Part shown: positions 46,353-58,779 of the stretch, one piece after another
Numbering within the stretch: position 1 is the first letter of the stretch
Layout: every line of letters begins with the position of its first letter
DNA from: Rhodosorus marinus
Taxonomy: Eukaryota; Rhodophyta; Stylonematophyceae; Stylonematales; Stylonemataceae
Direction of reading: 5' to 3'
Assembly (NCBI GenBank): GCA_029953675.1
Contig: JAMWBK010000005.1
Coordinates: 186,001 to 250,000 of the forward strand
Length of the DNA: 64,000 nucleotides
Program-made: the position numbers and the translations under genes
Notes under the pieces: model-generated
What the model was told of the DNA's origin: nothing
What the model saw: only the letters and a program-made list of their open reading frames with translations
The model's database searches: none

Positions 46353-47303
46353 CTATGCACCCGCATTGAGCAGGAAAGGTATCGAAGCGCGGGTTTCAGC
46401 TTTTCTGCCGGGGTAACAAACCGGTTCACTGCCACTGGACAAGTTAGAAAGCGTGGTGCTAGTCTCCATTCCTTTCTTCCTGGTCCACATTCGAGGACGA
46501 CTCCCGAAAACGTTGCCAATCACATTTGCGACTTCCTCTGCGATATGTAGTGCCTCCATAGCCTCATCTTCACTACAAATTGTCTCGTAGAATGCCGCCA
46601 CCCCTCGGACATGTCCTTGGACAATGATTGGGACCGCGAAGCACATTCCCAGACTTAGAGAGCTTGGTTCCGATACCTCGTTCTTTCCGCTTGATGGCGA
46701 AGATGGACAAAGGAACACACTCTGGCCCCTCATGTTCTCAATCGTTCTCTTCAACAATCCCGTCTCAGGCTGCAGCTTATCCTCCGCATGTTTTCGTTCA
46801 AGTTCGTTAAAAAATTGCAGCTCCTCGCCAGATAGGTTCTTCTCAACTTTATGGGTGTTCAGTTCCATAGTAGCCACCGCCGAGCCGGGTAGCCTAACAA
46901 CAGACCAGAACTCCGCATACTTCCAACCCCTCTTGTTGACAATCAGATCCAAAAGTGGCATGGTTGCTGTCTCAAGGTCCTGCGCTGATGAAACAACCTT
47001 CTCGATCCACTTGTTCATCCTCTTCCTATCTGTCATTGCTAGCTGTAACTGCAAGTCCTTTGTCTCCTCCAGCAGCCGATTCAAAACGTACATTGTATGG
47101 TCAATAACCTTAGCGCGATGGTTGACGCTCCCGTCCGACGCCACACCTGGAATAGTACTCGCAAGTTCCTCAAACTTCCTTGCCATCTTGTCACGATACC
47201 GTTGACAATCCTTCACATGCTTATTCTTTGCCAAACCGCTAGATGGTTTCTTCACCACCTTCGCAGCTGCCACAGGGCCTTCCCGAGATACGCAGCTCAC
47301 CAT
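46353..47303 (-). CDS. bHLH-like protein with C-terminal GAF-like domain
   Basis: Single-exon, 316 aa from the ATG at 47303 (context GCGACATGG); the frame is open 14 codons further upstream but that start is less likely. Residues ~25-85 resemble a basic helix-loop-helix: KNKHVKDCQRYRDKMARK, FEELASTIPGVASDG, HRAKVIDHTMYVLNRLLEE. The usual H-x3-E-R pattern of the basic region is H-VKD-C-Q, so the E-box-contacting Glu is absent. Residues ~115-280 look like a GAF sensor domain (RGWKYAEFWSVVRLPGSA, LGMCFAVPIIVQGHVRGVAAFYE, ALHIAEEVANVIGNVFG). A nuclear regulator responding to a small ligand or to dimerisation is plausible. The GAF call is weaker than the bHLH call, and no ligand can be inferred. 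Confidence 0.7.
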   Translation of the reverse strand: MVSCVSREGPVAAAKVVKKPSSGLAKNKHVKDCQRYRDKMARKFEELASTIPGVASDGSVNHRAKVIDHTMYVLNRLLEETKDLQLQLAMTDRKRMNKWIEKVVSSAQDLETATMPLLDLIVNKRGWKYAEFWSVVRLPGSAVATMELNTHKVEKNLSGEELQFFNELERKHAEDKLQPETGLLKRTIENMRGQSVFLCPSSPSSGKNEVSEPSSLSLGMCFAVPIIVQGHVRGVAAFYETICSEDEAMEALHIAEEVANVIGNVFGSRPRMWTRKKGMETSTTLSNLSSGSEPVCYPGRKAETRASIPFLLNAGA

Positions 47304-50300
47304 GTCGCTACCAACAACCAAAAAAAAAAACGAAACCCAAAACACACCAGCCCTACGACCTTCCTACCTATGTCACATCTCTTCCCCGCTCGTGCTCATT
47401 AGCCAAGGATCAAAAAATCCTTGCTCCAGAGCTATAAAGTCTATAACTGCCGCTTCCTTTCCACCAAAGTACGGCCGGCAAGGCAGCGCACCCCACAGCT
47501 TTGGTTTAGTTTCCGGAACACACGTTGCTGTACAACAGCTTGCGCCATTTTCCGAATGATTTCTGATGGCCCAAAAATCAAGCTATGGCTGGAAACTACA
47601 AAATTCCGGTTTTGTACCCGTATCCAAAATGTTCTGTAGATTATTCTTTTATCAGCCAGCCCCAGTCTGTTGGCAACCCCCCTCAAAAAAGCGCTTCAGC
47701 ACCTTGGGGGAAAATATCTTGCATAGGATACCAAAATTCCCTACATTATCAACCAAGGAGACCAGATTAAGTATTTCTAGAATCAAGTTCATATTGTAGA
47801 ATTTAACTCCGACCAGAGCCTAATTTGATATTCTTCTCACCCTAATTAAAATTTAATAACCAATATTTTTAGATTCTTTTCCAGAAGCTTGGGAAAACAT
47901 GGTTCAGGGCGTTAACGCTGCTGATTGGAAAACGTCAAAGTTGTGGAGGCCATTTAATTGGACTTCAGCCTATGTCCAAAGCCAAAACCCTCTCAGATTG
48001 AATGAACAGGATTAGATTCGCGTTCGTTGAGGTTGCAATTGGTTGCGTGTTGTTTACACGATTCGGAAATCGGTTTCAAAATTTCCGGATTCCAAGGGGG
48101 TCCGGAGATTGCCTATCTATTCTGGAAGGCGAAGGTGAGTACCAATCAAGAAGGAGTCTCGTCAGAACTATCCTGGATACTCTAGTTCTAGCCGGTGCGA
48201 TCGATATATTACATTCTATCGAAGAAAAAATGAATGGAAGAATTCCGGAATAGTATTTAGATCCCCGGATCATTCTTGATTTAAGTAAAGGTGAATTTGA
48301 ATCCTTGAGTTTCATTTGCTGATAGTATCTGTTTGTCAATTAATCGATAGGACACAAATGTTTTTTTAATATTTAATCCCCTCCTTGACTGGGTCCAGAA
48401 TCGCGCGCGAGAAAATGACCAGGTGCAATCCCTGTCCTGAGAGGGCTTTCACATTGACCCGCAGGCGACCTTCTACCGCAGACGACCTTCTAGCGCAGAC
48501 AAGCCAGCCGGCAACTCGCTAAACTCCTGCTGACCGCACTGGTTGCTCCTCGCATGGACCGGGAAGCACCCTTCTGGTCAGACGGACTCGCCGAAGCACA
48601 ATTTCCCTTCGGTCTGCCGGGGTTGCCTCTGGGTGATGTGTCACAATCGTTCTCACGCGAAGCGAGGAGTTTAGTCAACCGTCGGTGAAGCAGCATTGGG
48701 TACTGTTGCAGTACTACGCAGTACTGGTGTACTAGTGGAGAATGGTTCTGTCAGTGCCAGCATCGACCTCGGGCTATCTTTCCGGCACAGTCAGTCTTTC
48801 ATTGTCGGGGTAGATAGCTATAGTTCTGGAAGGAATTCATGGAAGACTCTGATGACTTTCAAGATGCGAATCGAAACGAATCTTCAGGAACATTGCAATA
48901 AGGCCTCCCTTCGACTTCACCTACTCACGCGCCTGGCACCCCGTCCACCACAAGGCGTTTTAGACAGAGTTCAACGGTTCCGAGGGTGGGGGGGGGCCCA
49001 ATAGCGTGAGAAGGAAAAGCGCTTTCCCCTAAATGGGGTGCCTATGGCGGAATTGTGCCTTGCAAAACGGGACCTCACGCGAAGGACTTCTACAATCTGC
49101 CAGGTGGCCATGAATTGCTATCCATTCTATATCTCCCTTGGACAAGATTTTTCTTTAAATGCGATTACGACTGTCGCTGGCCGCCGTGGAAGCAAAACTC
49201 GCGCGAGTTTACGCGCCACTAGCAAAAATATCTCAAACACCTGAAGCCTCTCCCTATTGGTGAAGGTTTTTTCTTCATGAAAACTGTTTACGTTTACCAA
49301 AATTCAATATGCAAGTGGTATCTCTGGGACCGGCGAAGGTCCAATCATTCTCACAGGACGGCATATGAACAAGCAATTTCAACGGAGGAAGACCCAGGGA
49401 AGGTGAAAATCACGAGACTAATTCTTTTTAGTCGGAGTAGGGTTACTGAGCTCAAACTAGGAACAATTCCCGCATCCCCAAACTAGGCCAATCCGGAATA
49501 AATATTTTTATTTTGAAAAAACAATATGTCTATATTTACGACGAGACTCTATCCCCAGACGTTAGGAAGAACCTGAGAGGGTTTCCGCTCCTCATGCTAC
49601 CCAGAGGCTCAATTCATGAGGAACTCGGCGCTGAGCGAATTCCGCGTGCCGTACCCACCCCTTCCATGCACAGTGCAAATCATCTCCCTTTTTCCTAAGA
49701 AAAAAATATAGCGTCTGAAACTGCAAAATATGCAATTCTAGCTCACTGTGTGGTAGTTTCGCCGCCCTCCAATAATATCTCAAACGAACGCTCCTATACT
49801 ATTGGTAATGCGCTCGTCCGTCTTACCAATAAAAATATAGTATTTTGTTCCAACACTATTTTTCTTCTGTATTTAAATTTTGACCAGACCAATGATAAAC
49901 CTCTGATTACCGACGGTATCTTCATATCATTGAATAAAAATGATGGAGTTTTCGTGCCCGTGAACGCGTATCACATTGTGTCTTGGCTGCAGAGCCACTC
50001 GCGGATCCCTGTGACACCCAGGAAACAGCTCCCCTAGATTGCTTGCACTTCCATAAAGTTCTGCTCTGCTCACATGCTCGTTCGAATCGGTCAGGACTTG
50101 ATGTTGGCATTCCCCGTTTTGCTGCTGTCTGCAACCAAGAGCAACTGGGAGCAACCCAGGACTTGCGAATTTTAGGCAACCATTAAACTGATCCGTTAAT
50201 TTGAGACTGCTTTCAATTGCGCGTTCGTACGCAGTAACAATTTCTTTTGGTGAGGTACTGAGAATCTCAGACAGATCTCGTTCCTGCACTGGAGTGTACT

Positions 50301-51454
50301 AGTGTTCCTACGAGGACTCCCTGTCCCCAGTTTCCGCGTTTTTGACTGACTCCAAATTGAACTTGCTTGTGTTGCGCCGTTCGATTCTTCGAAGCAATCG
50401 GTTTTTTCCCGATTAGCAAAAGCCTAGCGCCACTATTGGCAGCTCAAAGCGAACCTTGCCGGCTGGGGTTCGGACCAACACTGTCCATTTCTGCGTAACG
50501 AAGAACTTGATATTATGGAGAACAGCTGGAAATCGGGAGTGCGGTGCGGGGGAACCCTCTTGTTAAACAGCAGTAACTAGGCACGGAGTGCCACTACATG
50601 TGGAGACCAAAGCTATCTGCGTTCACAAATGCACCGAAATCATGCTAGCATCCACTCCCACGAGGTAACGGGCTGGTTGGAGAGTCGTTTTGAGTGCAGT
50701 CGAGCTTCTACGGGTTTCATTTAGCAGAAGAACATGCGACAGATGGTTATTGTCCTCAAATGCCTTCCTCCCTCAGTCGCAAGAGTATCGTTCGGGACGG
50801 AGCTTCAAGAAGAGTGCAAATGTTTATGGGCTAGCTTTGCCAGCGAGCTATTGCTACGACCAGCATCTGACCGTTTGCTCCGATCGTAGTGCTTGAGTCA
50901 TGCGCATGACATATTCAAACTATGCAACCGCTTTGTTGTTTTTGTGGTGCAGAATTTTGTAAGCTCTCACCGCCATCGCTCGTCGTATCGGCTTACGTTT
51001 TCCGGAACAACTATCCCGTGACATAGATATGCGACGAGCGTTTCCACACGAACCGTACGCATCCCGTCATCTTGTGGCCTAGCGCTGGGACCCAGGCGAG
51101 TTTTTCGCGGTAACCCGAATCGCTGCTCAATCCTATGCGTCATCAACCCCAAACTTCAACGACAAATCAGCAAGCGCATGACGCAGAAAGCCCGGTAGGC
51201 GTCCAGTTGCTAACAGCGCTCGCAGTTAGCACAGTTTGGCAAAACGACTCCGTTTCGAAACAAAACATCGCTCAAGAGCCAAGCGTGGCTTATTTGTCAG
51301 TGGTTCCTTAGCACTTGGGCTTGAGCTAGGGTAGAGACCTCATCGCTGAAAAAAAAAAAATACACGTCCTCTCCGAACAATCCAATAGCATACACAAACT
51401 TTTGCTGTCTTTAATAACGCTATCCGATGAACTATAAGCCCGTAGTCAGAAAAA
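47304..51454. other. Large intergenic region, no gene recognised
   Basis: About 4.1 kb between the bHLH start and the translocator stop, partly AT-rich (47,600-50,000). An imperfect duplication GCGACCTTCTACCGCAGAC / ACGACCTTCTAGCGCAGAC lies near 48467-48501. Open frames (for example 48002-48253) lack recognisable domains. Confidence 0.4.
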
Positions 51455-52695
51455 TTACGCAGATTTGGGCTTGGCCTGCGCAGCCTTGTTCTTCGACATT
51501 GAGTACAGGAACGTTCCAACGATTGCAACGATGCTTCCCACGGCATTGAGCGGCATTACCTTGGTCTTGAAGAAGACGATCGACGCACCAATAATGATGA
51601 CCCGCTTGATCGTGTTACCGACGGAGAACGTCACCGGGGATACGTTGCCGAGAGCGAGGTAAGACACCTCGTTGTAGAGGTGGTACAGCAGACAAGAGGA
51701 CATAAAGTACCGGAACAAAGTCGCGAAGGGAATTCCCGCTGCGACCATGGCCGGAATTCCATTGTCAAAATAAATTGCAAACGGTAGTTCCATGAGGAAC
51801 GCCATAATTGAAATCAGTCCATAGATGTTCTCGCTGGATAGAGTACTATCGCTCTTGTAATCCGCCATTGTAATCTTACTGAACACGTTCCTCATCGCGA
51901 AAGCAAAGTTGCTGATCATCGCGGTAATGAAGCCCATCCACGTGAAAGTCAGCTCAGTCGCGGAGGAGAGAGCGACACCAAAGATAATGGGTATCAACGT
52001 CAAGTAGACATAGAACGGGTACGCCTCGCCTAGAAAAGCGGCGGCGCATACTGCTCCGAACACGGGTTCTGCGGACTTGACAATGTGAGTAAATGAGATG
52101 GCCACGGAGGAGAAGCTTAGGCATGACATGATATGGCCCAGAGTATGAGCAGCAGCTGGCAAAGTCAGAGCCTTGAGCAATCCCCAAGAAACATTTGGCC
52201 TCTTTCTGGTGCCGATGAGCCATTGAATCGTGCAATAAGTCGCGCCAACACCGAGCTGAACGAGGGAGAGGGTCCATGGATAGGACCACATGTTCAGGGT
52301 CTGCTTGTTGATGATGTTAAAAATCACGTTCAGGAAGTACCACAGACCAAAGTAGAACCCAACCTTCATTGTGCTAGCTCCTCCGGTTGCCTCCGGTGCT
52401 GCGGAGGCCGAGCTAGCCAACAATTTCGTTGAGGAGCGGTCGAATTTACCCATTGGAAGCAGAGCGCATCGGGTGGGCGCAACTCGGCTCTGAGCAATGC
52501 GACCTAAGTATCGGTAAATGATGGGCACCGAGCACGACAAGCGAAAAGGTTAGAAAAAGCAAGATAACTTGTCATTTCGTTGAGGCGCCAAGCAGTGGCG
52601 TTACCTGCTCGCGTTTCCTTCTGCAGAGGGGTTGAGACCCATTGCGAACGCCCCAAAACACTCGATCCCGATCCCGCAACAAAACCAATAGCCAT
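51455..52695 (-). CDS. TPT: Plastid triose-phosphate/phosphate translocator family member
   Basis: Inner plastid-envelope antiporter exchanging triose or other phosphorylated C3/C6 compounds for phosphate. Exons 52695..52605 and 52503..51455 (phase 1 junction) give 379 aa. Residues 1-~75 (MAIGFVAGSGSSVLGRSQWV, then Arg/Ser/Ala-rich, ending near SSASAAPEATGG) look like a plastid transit peptide with an early Phe. The mature part has about ten hydrophobic segments. Family signatures include FYFGLWYFLNVIFNIINKQ, FSSVAISFTHIVKSAEPVF, NFAFAMRNVFSKI, YNEVSYLALGNVSPVTFSVG and NTIKRVIIIGASIVFFKT. The conserved TPT Lys/Arg residues in the KS and NTIKR motifs are present. Which substrate is carried (TPT, PPT, GPT or XPT type) cannot be settled by eye. 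The leader lacks an obvious bipartite signal peptide, which favours a primary plastid. Confidence 0.92.
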
Positions 52696-54885
52696 CTTTC
52701 CCTAGCCCCGAAAAGCTCGACGCTGCGATCCTCTTCTACTTCTCACAATAACCGATTACTTTCCTACGAAACACTGAACCAGTATCGTTCCTTTCAATAC
52801 TAACTAATGCCAAACACAACCTGGACTGGCACTCAACTACCTATACCTTATACCTTACTAAGCCCGGCAGTGCCTCTCGCTAGCGTCGTCTCCTCTAACC
52901 TATCAGATCTTCTCGCTGAGGCTGTCGTACAAGCAAACAGTTTCTTAAAGAAATAAGTCAGGATCGGCTACAACCTCGATTTAATGGCGGTTCTCACCCG
53001 CCTGCTAGCCTTTTTGCGATGGGCCTACCCCCTGCCCGCTGTCACGGGGACGAAAGTGTTTTCTGGGATTCTCATATCATTTTGGGTTGGAACAAATATT
53101 CCCTGGCCTAGTCCCTCCGGGCGATGAATGGAGGTGACTCTTGAATATCGATTAGGATTTGATTGTCAATGGTAAACAATTGCAACAGTAATCATTTCGC
53201 AGATTTCATCTTATGAAATCTGAAATATGAGTCCCAGGGTCAAGCATATCTGTCATCTCACCCCTTTTACCAAGTTTCTGCTCCCGATCTCTAGGGTTTC
53301 GGATTGCTTCTTGAATCGCAAATACAAACCGAGCGAAAATTTCTGGGGGTAACTCGTTATCCCAAATGAATCAAATTAATTGTTTATTCAGAAAATCTAA
53401 TGACACTTAAACATGCAAGAAGAAATAAATGTATCTTTTTATTTTACAAAATATATATTCCGCGAAGCCCAGCTATTTAAGATACTTTCACTGCAGCGAC
53501 GTTCTTGTTTTCAAACCCCCCACCAGAGTGTCAATCCCCAACTGAAGTTTAGCTCGTTCCCATGATGCGGCGATCTCAATTCATTCCAACCCCAACCCCC
53601 CCATTCTTCTCCCTCTCTACCCCCGGCGAGCCCCGTCCATTCCTTTCTCACCTCTCTGGTTTCATGGAATTTCGGTTCCCCAATTCAGTTTCAGCTAGTC
53701 ACTAGAAATCGAGTAGAACATTTTAAAATGTTTCTAAATATCGAATATTGAAAAGATGGGGTTGAATCCAAGAATAAAAAATTGGGTTCCATCCATTCCG
53801 CCTCTATCTTGAGTACCCCCAGACATCGGCAACAGCAAAAAAAAAAAAGGAACATCTGCACTGACGTCGGATTCACAGTAGGCCCTAGATTATTCACAAA
53901 AAAAACAAACACAGTACAGACCTTTTTGGTAGGCCCCCCTTGGATGATGAGATGGGCTGGGCGTTTGGGACTAGGTATAGTTTATTGTATTCCAATAAAT
54001 CCGGTAATATTGGTTTGGTTTGTACGTTGACTTTGTCCAGCCTGTACTAACCGAATTTGGTCTTGTACCTTTTTCTTCTCCGCGGTTTCCGGTACGGGTT
54101 GGGATGGTGCTAGTCGTGTGCTCTGTCTCTGCTCCTACTCAATTCTTCTCCGCCTTGACCTAGGTGGATATTTCTACAAGTTTTACAATCATTGGATGTT
54201 GAGAATTAGGGAAATTTCTCCTCTCCTCTCGGAACATGCCAGAGTTGGGCTAGGTTCTTTTTTCGCGCTGGGCGTTTGACGAAGCGGAGTGAGTAGTGGA
54301 AACCAACTCGAACGCCCTCTACCTGTCTATCAACCCGTGAGTTTAGATGGCCCGGGCCGCCCGTTGTGAACTGAAAGCAGCCCTTCGCTCTTCCGTGGCG
54401 AAAACGTACAAGCGAGCTAAGTTCTGGACAGGAGCGAAATTTACTATAAAGAATTTTTATGATCTTGTGTTTAGGGACGTATCAGGCACGTCTCATGCTT
54501 CCAGTGAAAAGCTCTTTCCATTTCGACTCCAGCGGAAGCTGAACTCTTCATCCACTTCTCGGGTGTGGCTTGCAACCCTGTTCGCGGTGCTAGTGTCATC
54601 CGGAGAAAGCGCTAGCGTGCTATACAGAAAAAAGAGTGCGGAAGGGTTCTCCCTAGTGCCTCAGTGTCCGAGGGAACAAACTATCAGAGATACGACCGTG
54701 AGAAGTTGGTATGCTTTGAAGCTGTATGCAGTAGGCGCGCCCCGCTGTCGTTCTCGGCGACGGTCCCTTGCTGAAGGTCGGCAAGAGTGTCCGGCTTCCT
54801 CTCCTTGACAGTCCGTTCCAAATTGAAACGAGCGTAACTGCAAGCTGCACTTCGCCATGCTATAATATGTGTTGCAAGCGCATCC
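52696..54885. other. Intergenic region between TPT and the Bre1-like gene
   Basis: About 2.2 kb, with AT-rich and pyrimidine-rich parts (C and T runs near 53580-53680). A plus-strand frame at 54347-54808 is open for 153 codons but shows no recognisable domain. Confidence 0.4.
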
Positions 54886-57800
54886 CTAGGAAAAGTATAT
54901 AGGCCTCACTTCATCGTTGCTGAAGTTTTTCCCGCAGATCGGGCACTTTCTGTTCCTCTTGGTGACCAGGTCATCCACGCACTGCCGGCTAAACAGGTGC
55001 CCGCATCTCAGCAATACCACTTCTTTGGGTCTGTCAGTCTTCACGGAACAGTTTCTGATCTTTCTGTACTCGCGCAGCAGCTCGTCCTTAGAAAACTCTA
55101 CACCAGAGTCGTCCTCTTCCGCCTGCCCTTCCTTTTTCTGCAACGAAACCAACATGAAAGCGCACTTCTGTTCAGAAACTAGCTTCAATAATAACAACAA
55201 CAACAACAACATGCGCAACGTTAAATCTTCCCGGTGCTGCTGCCCATGGAAGCTTGCCAGAACAATGATTTAGTGGACGCCTTACACTCAATCGACGCCT
55301 TAAAATGGCTACTTGCTCTTCTGCCTTCTTCGTGTTGAACCTCTCCTCCTCAACCTCAGTCACCACGGAAAGCGCTCTTGACTGCGCCGCGTTCTTCGCC
55401 TTCTTCAGCTCCTCTGTTTCTGCCTGTGCCTGTCTCGTCTTTCTTTCGGCCTTCTCAGACGCCGCAGAGAGCGTTTCTGCCCTCTGCTCGAGCAAGCCGA
55501 CCTCTTCCTGGCACTTTTGCACTACTTTTTGGACCTCGTCCGACAAATGCTTGGAAGCGGTCAACAGCGCTTTAAGCGACTTGTTCTGCTCCTCCTCTGA
55601 CTTGAGCCGTACTTGCATGGTCTTCGATTCCTCCCGGATGCTGATCACCTGTTGTCTATACCTGAGCCGTTCTTTTTGCTCCTGAACGAAGCACAGAGAA
55701 CCGTCAAAGCCAACATTAGCATTTGCAGTTTTTGGACGCTCTAGCCAGTTTTTCGGCTCCAGAAACCTTTTTTAGAGCCTCCACTGAGTCAGTGTATTTC
55801 TTTTCCAGCTCCAGCTTTTCCTTCTCAAGGTTTGACATTTCAGTTGAGAGCGATTCCATCTCGTCGTAGAGGCTGTCCGAGTTTTGCTTTTCAACTTGCA
55901 GATCATTTCGTAGACGGCTGATCTCATCGTCCTCCGAGAACTATTGAATGCAACCGACAAGATCCGGGGTCAGATTAAGGATTGAGAAAGATTTCTCGTC
56001 ACACAGGATACGCAAGATCATCATTTGGCCTTCTTCTTCCAAGGAGCCAAAACAATTAGCGCCTCCTTCGTCTACTTCGCAAAGCTACTTGATCAGCCTG
56101 GTTTGACTATTGATCCACATGGCGCGCCAACTTTGGCCTCGCTCTGGAAACCGTAGTAACACCAAATCATCACTCGAATATACTTGGCAAAGGATAGAAC
56201 TAAGGTATCTCGCAACACGATGCTGACTGACCTTGATACCACTCGCGAGCTTGTTTTCGGCTTCTTCTATTCTCTGCCGAAGGGCAATCATCTCCTGCAC
56301 GAGGTCTGTTTTCTTGCTCACTAGCTTCCTCTGCAGGTATGAAACACGAAACGCGTGGGTTGGCGCAAGCGATTTCCAGATCTTGAAATGATCTTGACGG
56401 TTGATGAGCTCACATTAGCTTTCTGTAGCTCATCTACTTGATTTTCCAACAGAGTCCTCTTCTCGTCTGTGCTGCTATCGAGCTTTCGCCACTCATAGTG
56501 AAGAGAGATCTTGTCCCGAGAAGCTTTCGCTTGCTCGGCACTCTTCGTAGCCTCACCAAGTTGCCTTTCCAGCACCTTCAATCGTCTCTTGTAGTTGTCT
56601 CTCTCAGACCTGAGCGAATCCTGAAGAAGACAACAGCAGGAGCTCATATATTAGCTTTTGCGCCAATGGCCTAAGTATCAACGACTGGGATTCGATAGCC
56701 CTACCTCGTACTGAGCAACGATTGCATCTCTTTTGCTTAACATTGCCCGTCGCTCCTGGTCCCAACGCTGTTCCTTGAGGACGAGCTTCAGGAAAGAAAA
56801 CAAGATGAAGGAGGGTGTTAGAGCAAAGGCTCTCGTCCAAGCCAAAGTCTATTACTATCTGTTTTGCTTCATGTAGATCGATCGACCAGACGCGAAATCC
56901 GCGTGGCGAAACCTCACCTCTTGCAGATTTGCTTCCATTGTCTGGTAGAGTGCACTGCCAAGCACGCTCTGTACAGACGGCGTATCACGAGCTTGGTTGT
57001 TCCTTTCAAGTTCTTCTCCCAACTTCTTTCTAGCATCGAGTCCCTGTGCAAGTTGTTCTTCCAACACCTCTATCTTCGCTTTGAACTCGTGTACTTGATC
57101 AGCATTTGAGGTATCGGGGTTTGTCGCTGAAGCCTTCGGAGTCTCGGGGGCACCCTCCTAGGGTTGGACACGGAATCACTCCTTTCAGAGAAATGGACTA
57201 ATAGGGAGTCGACTCCTCGTCATCGTCTAGCGCTACCAACCAACCTCCTTTCCCTCAGGCTCACTCTTCTGGCCAAACGCAATGGTGGACTGAAGCTTTG
57301 TTATTTGGTTCCGGCGACGCGAAAGCTCGGCTTTGGAATCCTCAAGCTGCTCTTCCAGGGAGGCTATTTTGTCGTGAAGCTCAGTCTCAGCCCCGGCTCG
57401 CTTTGTCAGGAGGTCATTAGAACGCTTCAGACGAGCATGTAGCTCATCAGATGACTTTCGCGCCGTCTCATCCCCATTTTTTAGTGAGGACTCCAACTTG
57501 TCTTCAACTAGCTCTACAATCTGCGCGAGCAAACGATTCACTGCATCGGATTTAGCCGAGAGGGATTCATCACGAATACTACTAAATCCGTCCGCCTGCA
57601 AGATCGCCTCCGCAACGGCTGACGTAGTCTCATCAACTTCAATATCTTCCCCTTCCGCACCAAGTCGGGCTAGAGTTAGAGTAAGATCCTCTTGAACGGA
57701 AGTAAGATACAATATTGCGCTCTTGCAATCCCCATCTGCCCGCGAGAGGTCGTCCTGCAAGTGAACCACCTGTTTTTCCAGAATGGAAACCTTTTCGACT

Positions 57801-58148
57801 TGCTCTCTCGTGAGGGCACTTAGCTGGTTGCGCTGCAAAAGGAGTACCTTTCCCCTATGTTTGGACAAAACAAAGGAGAGACGACGTATTATTTAGTTAG
57901 CACAGGAAGAAAGCAACTGACGAAGTCACAGCAGGTTTGGAAAAGGATGTTTAATAGGGCTCTGCCTCAGCTCACCATTCTGTTGACATGTCCTTTTCAT
58001 CGTCACCGGTGAATGGTACCGAGAACGGCATCAAGAGAACATCGACGGAGACTGGTTGAGCACTGGAAGCATCTCCCTGTGCTTCTGTCCTAAGCTGCTT
58101 TGACGGCTGATCAGCATTCTTCCCGATTAAGGATCGTTTTCGATCCAT
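54886..58148 (-). CDS. BRE1: Bre1-like (RNF20/40) coiled-coil RING protein with a degenerate first zinc site
   Basis: Nine exons: 58148..57976, 57854..57245, 57157..56918, 56785..56705, 56620..56414, 56330..56232, 55940..55767, 55681..55286, 55137..54886; phases agree and give 743 aa. Bre1 proteins are E3 ligases that monoubiquitinate histone H2B with Rad6. Nearly the whole chain from exon 2 on is predicted coiled coil (for example KQVVHLQDDLSRADGDCKS, ERDNYKRRLKVLERQLGEA). The last ~60 residues form a RING: NCSVKTDRPKEVVLLRCGH, LFSRQCVDDL, RKCPICGKNF, ending RPIYFS like Bre1's HxIYI. Ligands C1, C3, H4, C6, C7 and C8 are present, but C2 is Lys (CSVK) and C5 is Ser (HLFSRQC), so zinc site 1 has only two ligands. 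Architecture and tail favour Bre1 over other coiled-coil RING proteins. Confidence 0.83.
55193..55210 (+). repeat. AAC trinucleotide microsatellite in the last intron of the Bre1-like gene
   Basis: About six AAC units (GTT on the transcribed strand), preceded by AATAAT, within intron 55138-55285. Confidence 0.9.
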
Positions 58149-58779
58149 TCGACGCCCGTGAACCAAGACCACGCTCAGTGCCAAGCTCTCGGAGTCGCTC
58201 TAATCCTATTCTCCTACCCCTAATTCTCCAACCGAAAAGCAATCTTCTCCTCAATCGAAAAAAAGGATCATCCCATAGAGCCCCAAATCCCAAACTACCA
58301 AAGTCAACAATCATGTATGCTCTCCACCAAACTCAGAAGACTGCAACACTTCATGAGTGCCCTAAACAAACCCACACGATGTCACTCCGAAAAGACAGAA
58401 AAGATCATAGCTCCACCGCGTAACGAAACCAATCCTCCCTGCCCGTTTAGAGCCTATTAAACTGCCGCTTGCGAGGTCGCGGCTCGCTCGCTGATTCCGT
58501 TTTCACCCCTCTCCCCCAAGTTTTTCATAAATAAAAATGCCGTCCATGAGCATGTGCTCATCGGAGAGATCTTAATGACTGCAAGCCGAATGGGAGCCTT
58601 AGCGTAAATCGTTGAGGTTTGTGCGAGGGCGCGCTTGAGTTCAGACTTCAGCGTTGAGACGAGACGGATCCTGAGATTGTCCTTGGGATCTCATAACTAG
58701 CTTGTCGAAAGCTAAAGAGCGGCTGCCAATGGAAGGCAGAGTGTAAAAACTTGACTTTGGTGCTAGTTTCCATGCGGGC
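58149..58779. other. Divergent intergenic region (putative promoters)
   Basis: Between the head-to-head starts of the Bre1-like gene (-) and the epimerase gene (+). No TATA box stands out. A short plus-strand frame (58100-58423) overlaps the Bre1 first exon in antisense and is not supported. Confidence 0.45.

Noticed and set aside
47304-47345. Upstream extension of the bHLH-GAF protein (MFWVSFFFLVVGSD...)
   Set aside because: The hydrophobic leader would make a nuclear regulator look secreted; the ATG at 47303 has a better context and a hydrophilic start.
48002-48253. An 83-codon AT-rich frame that looks somewhat organelle-like
   Set aside because: Could not be matched to any plastid or mitochondrial gene, and no adjacent organellar sequence supports a transferred fragment.
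54347-54808. A 153-codon plus-strand open frame between TPT and the Bre1-like gene
   Set aside because: No domain or membrane pattern I recognise, low-quality start context, and no conserved motif; left as unsupported.
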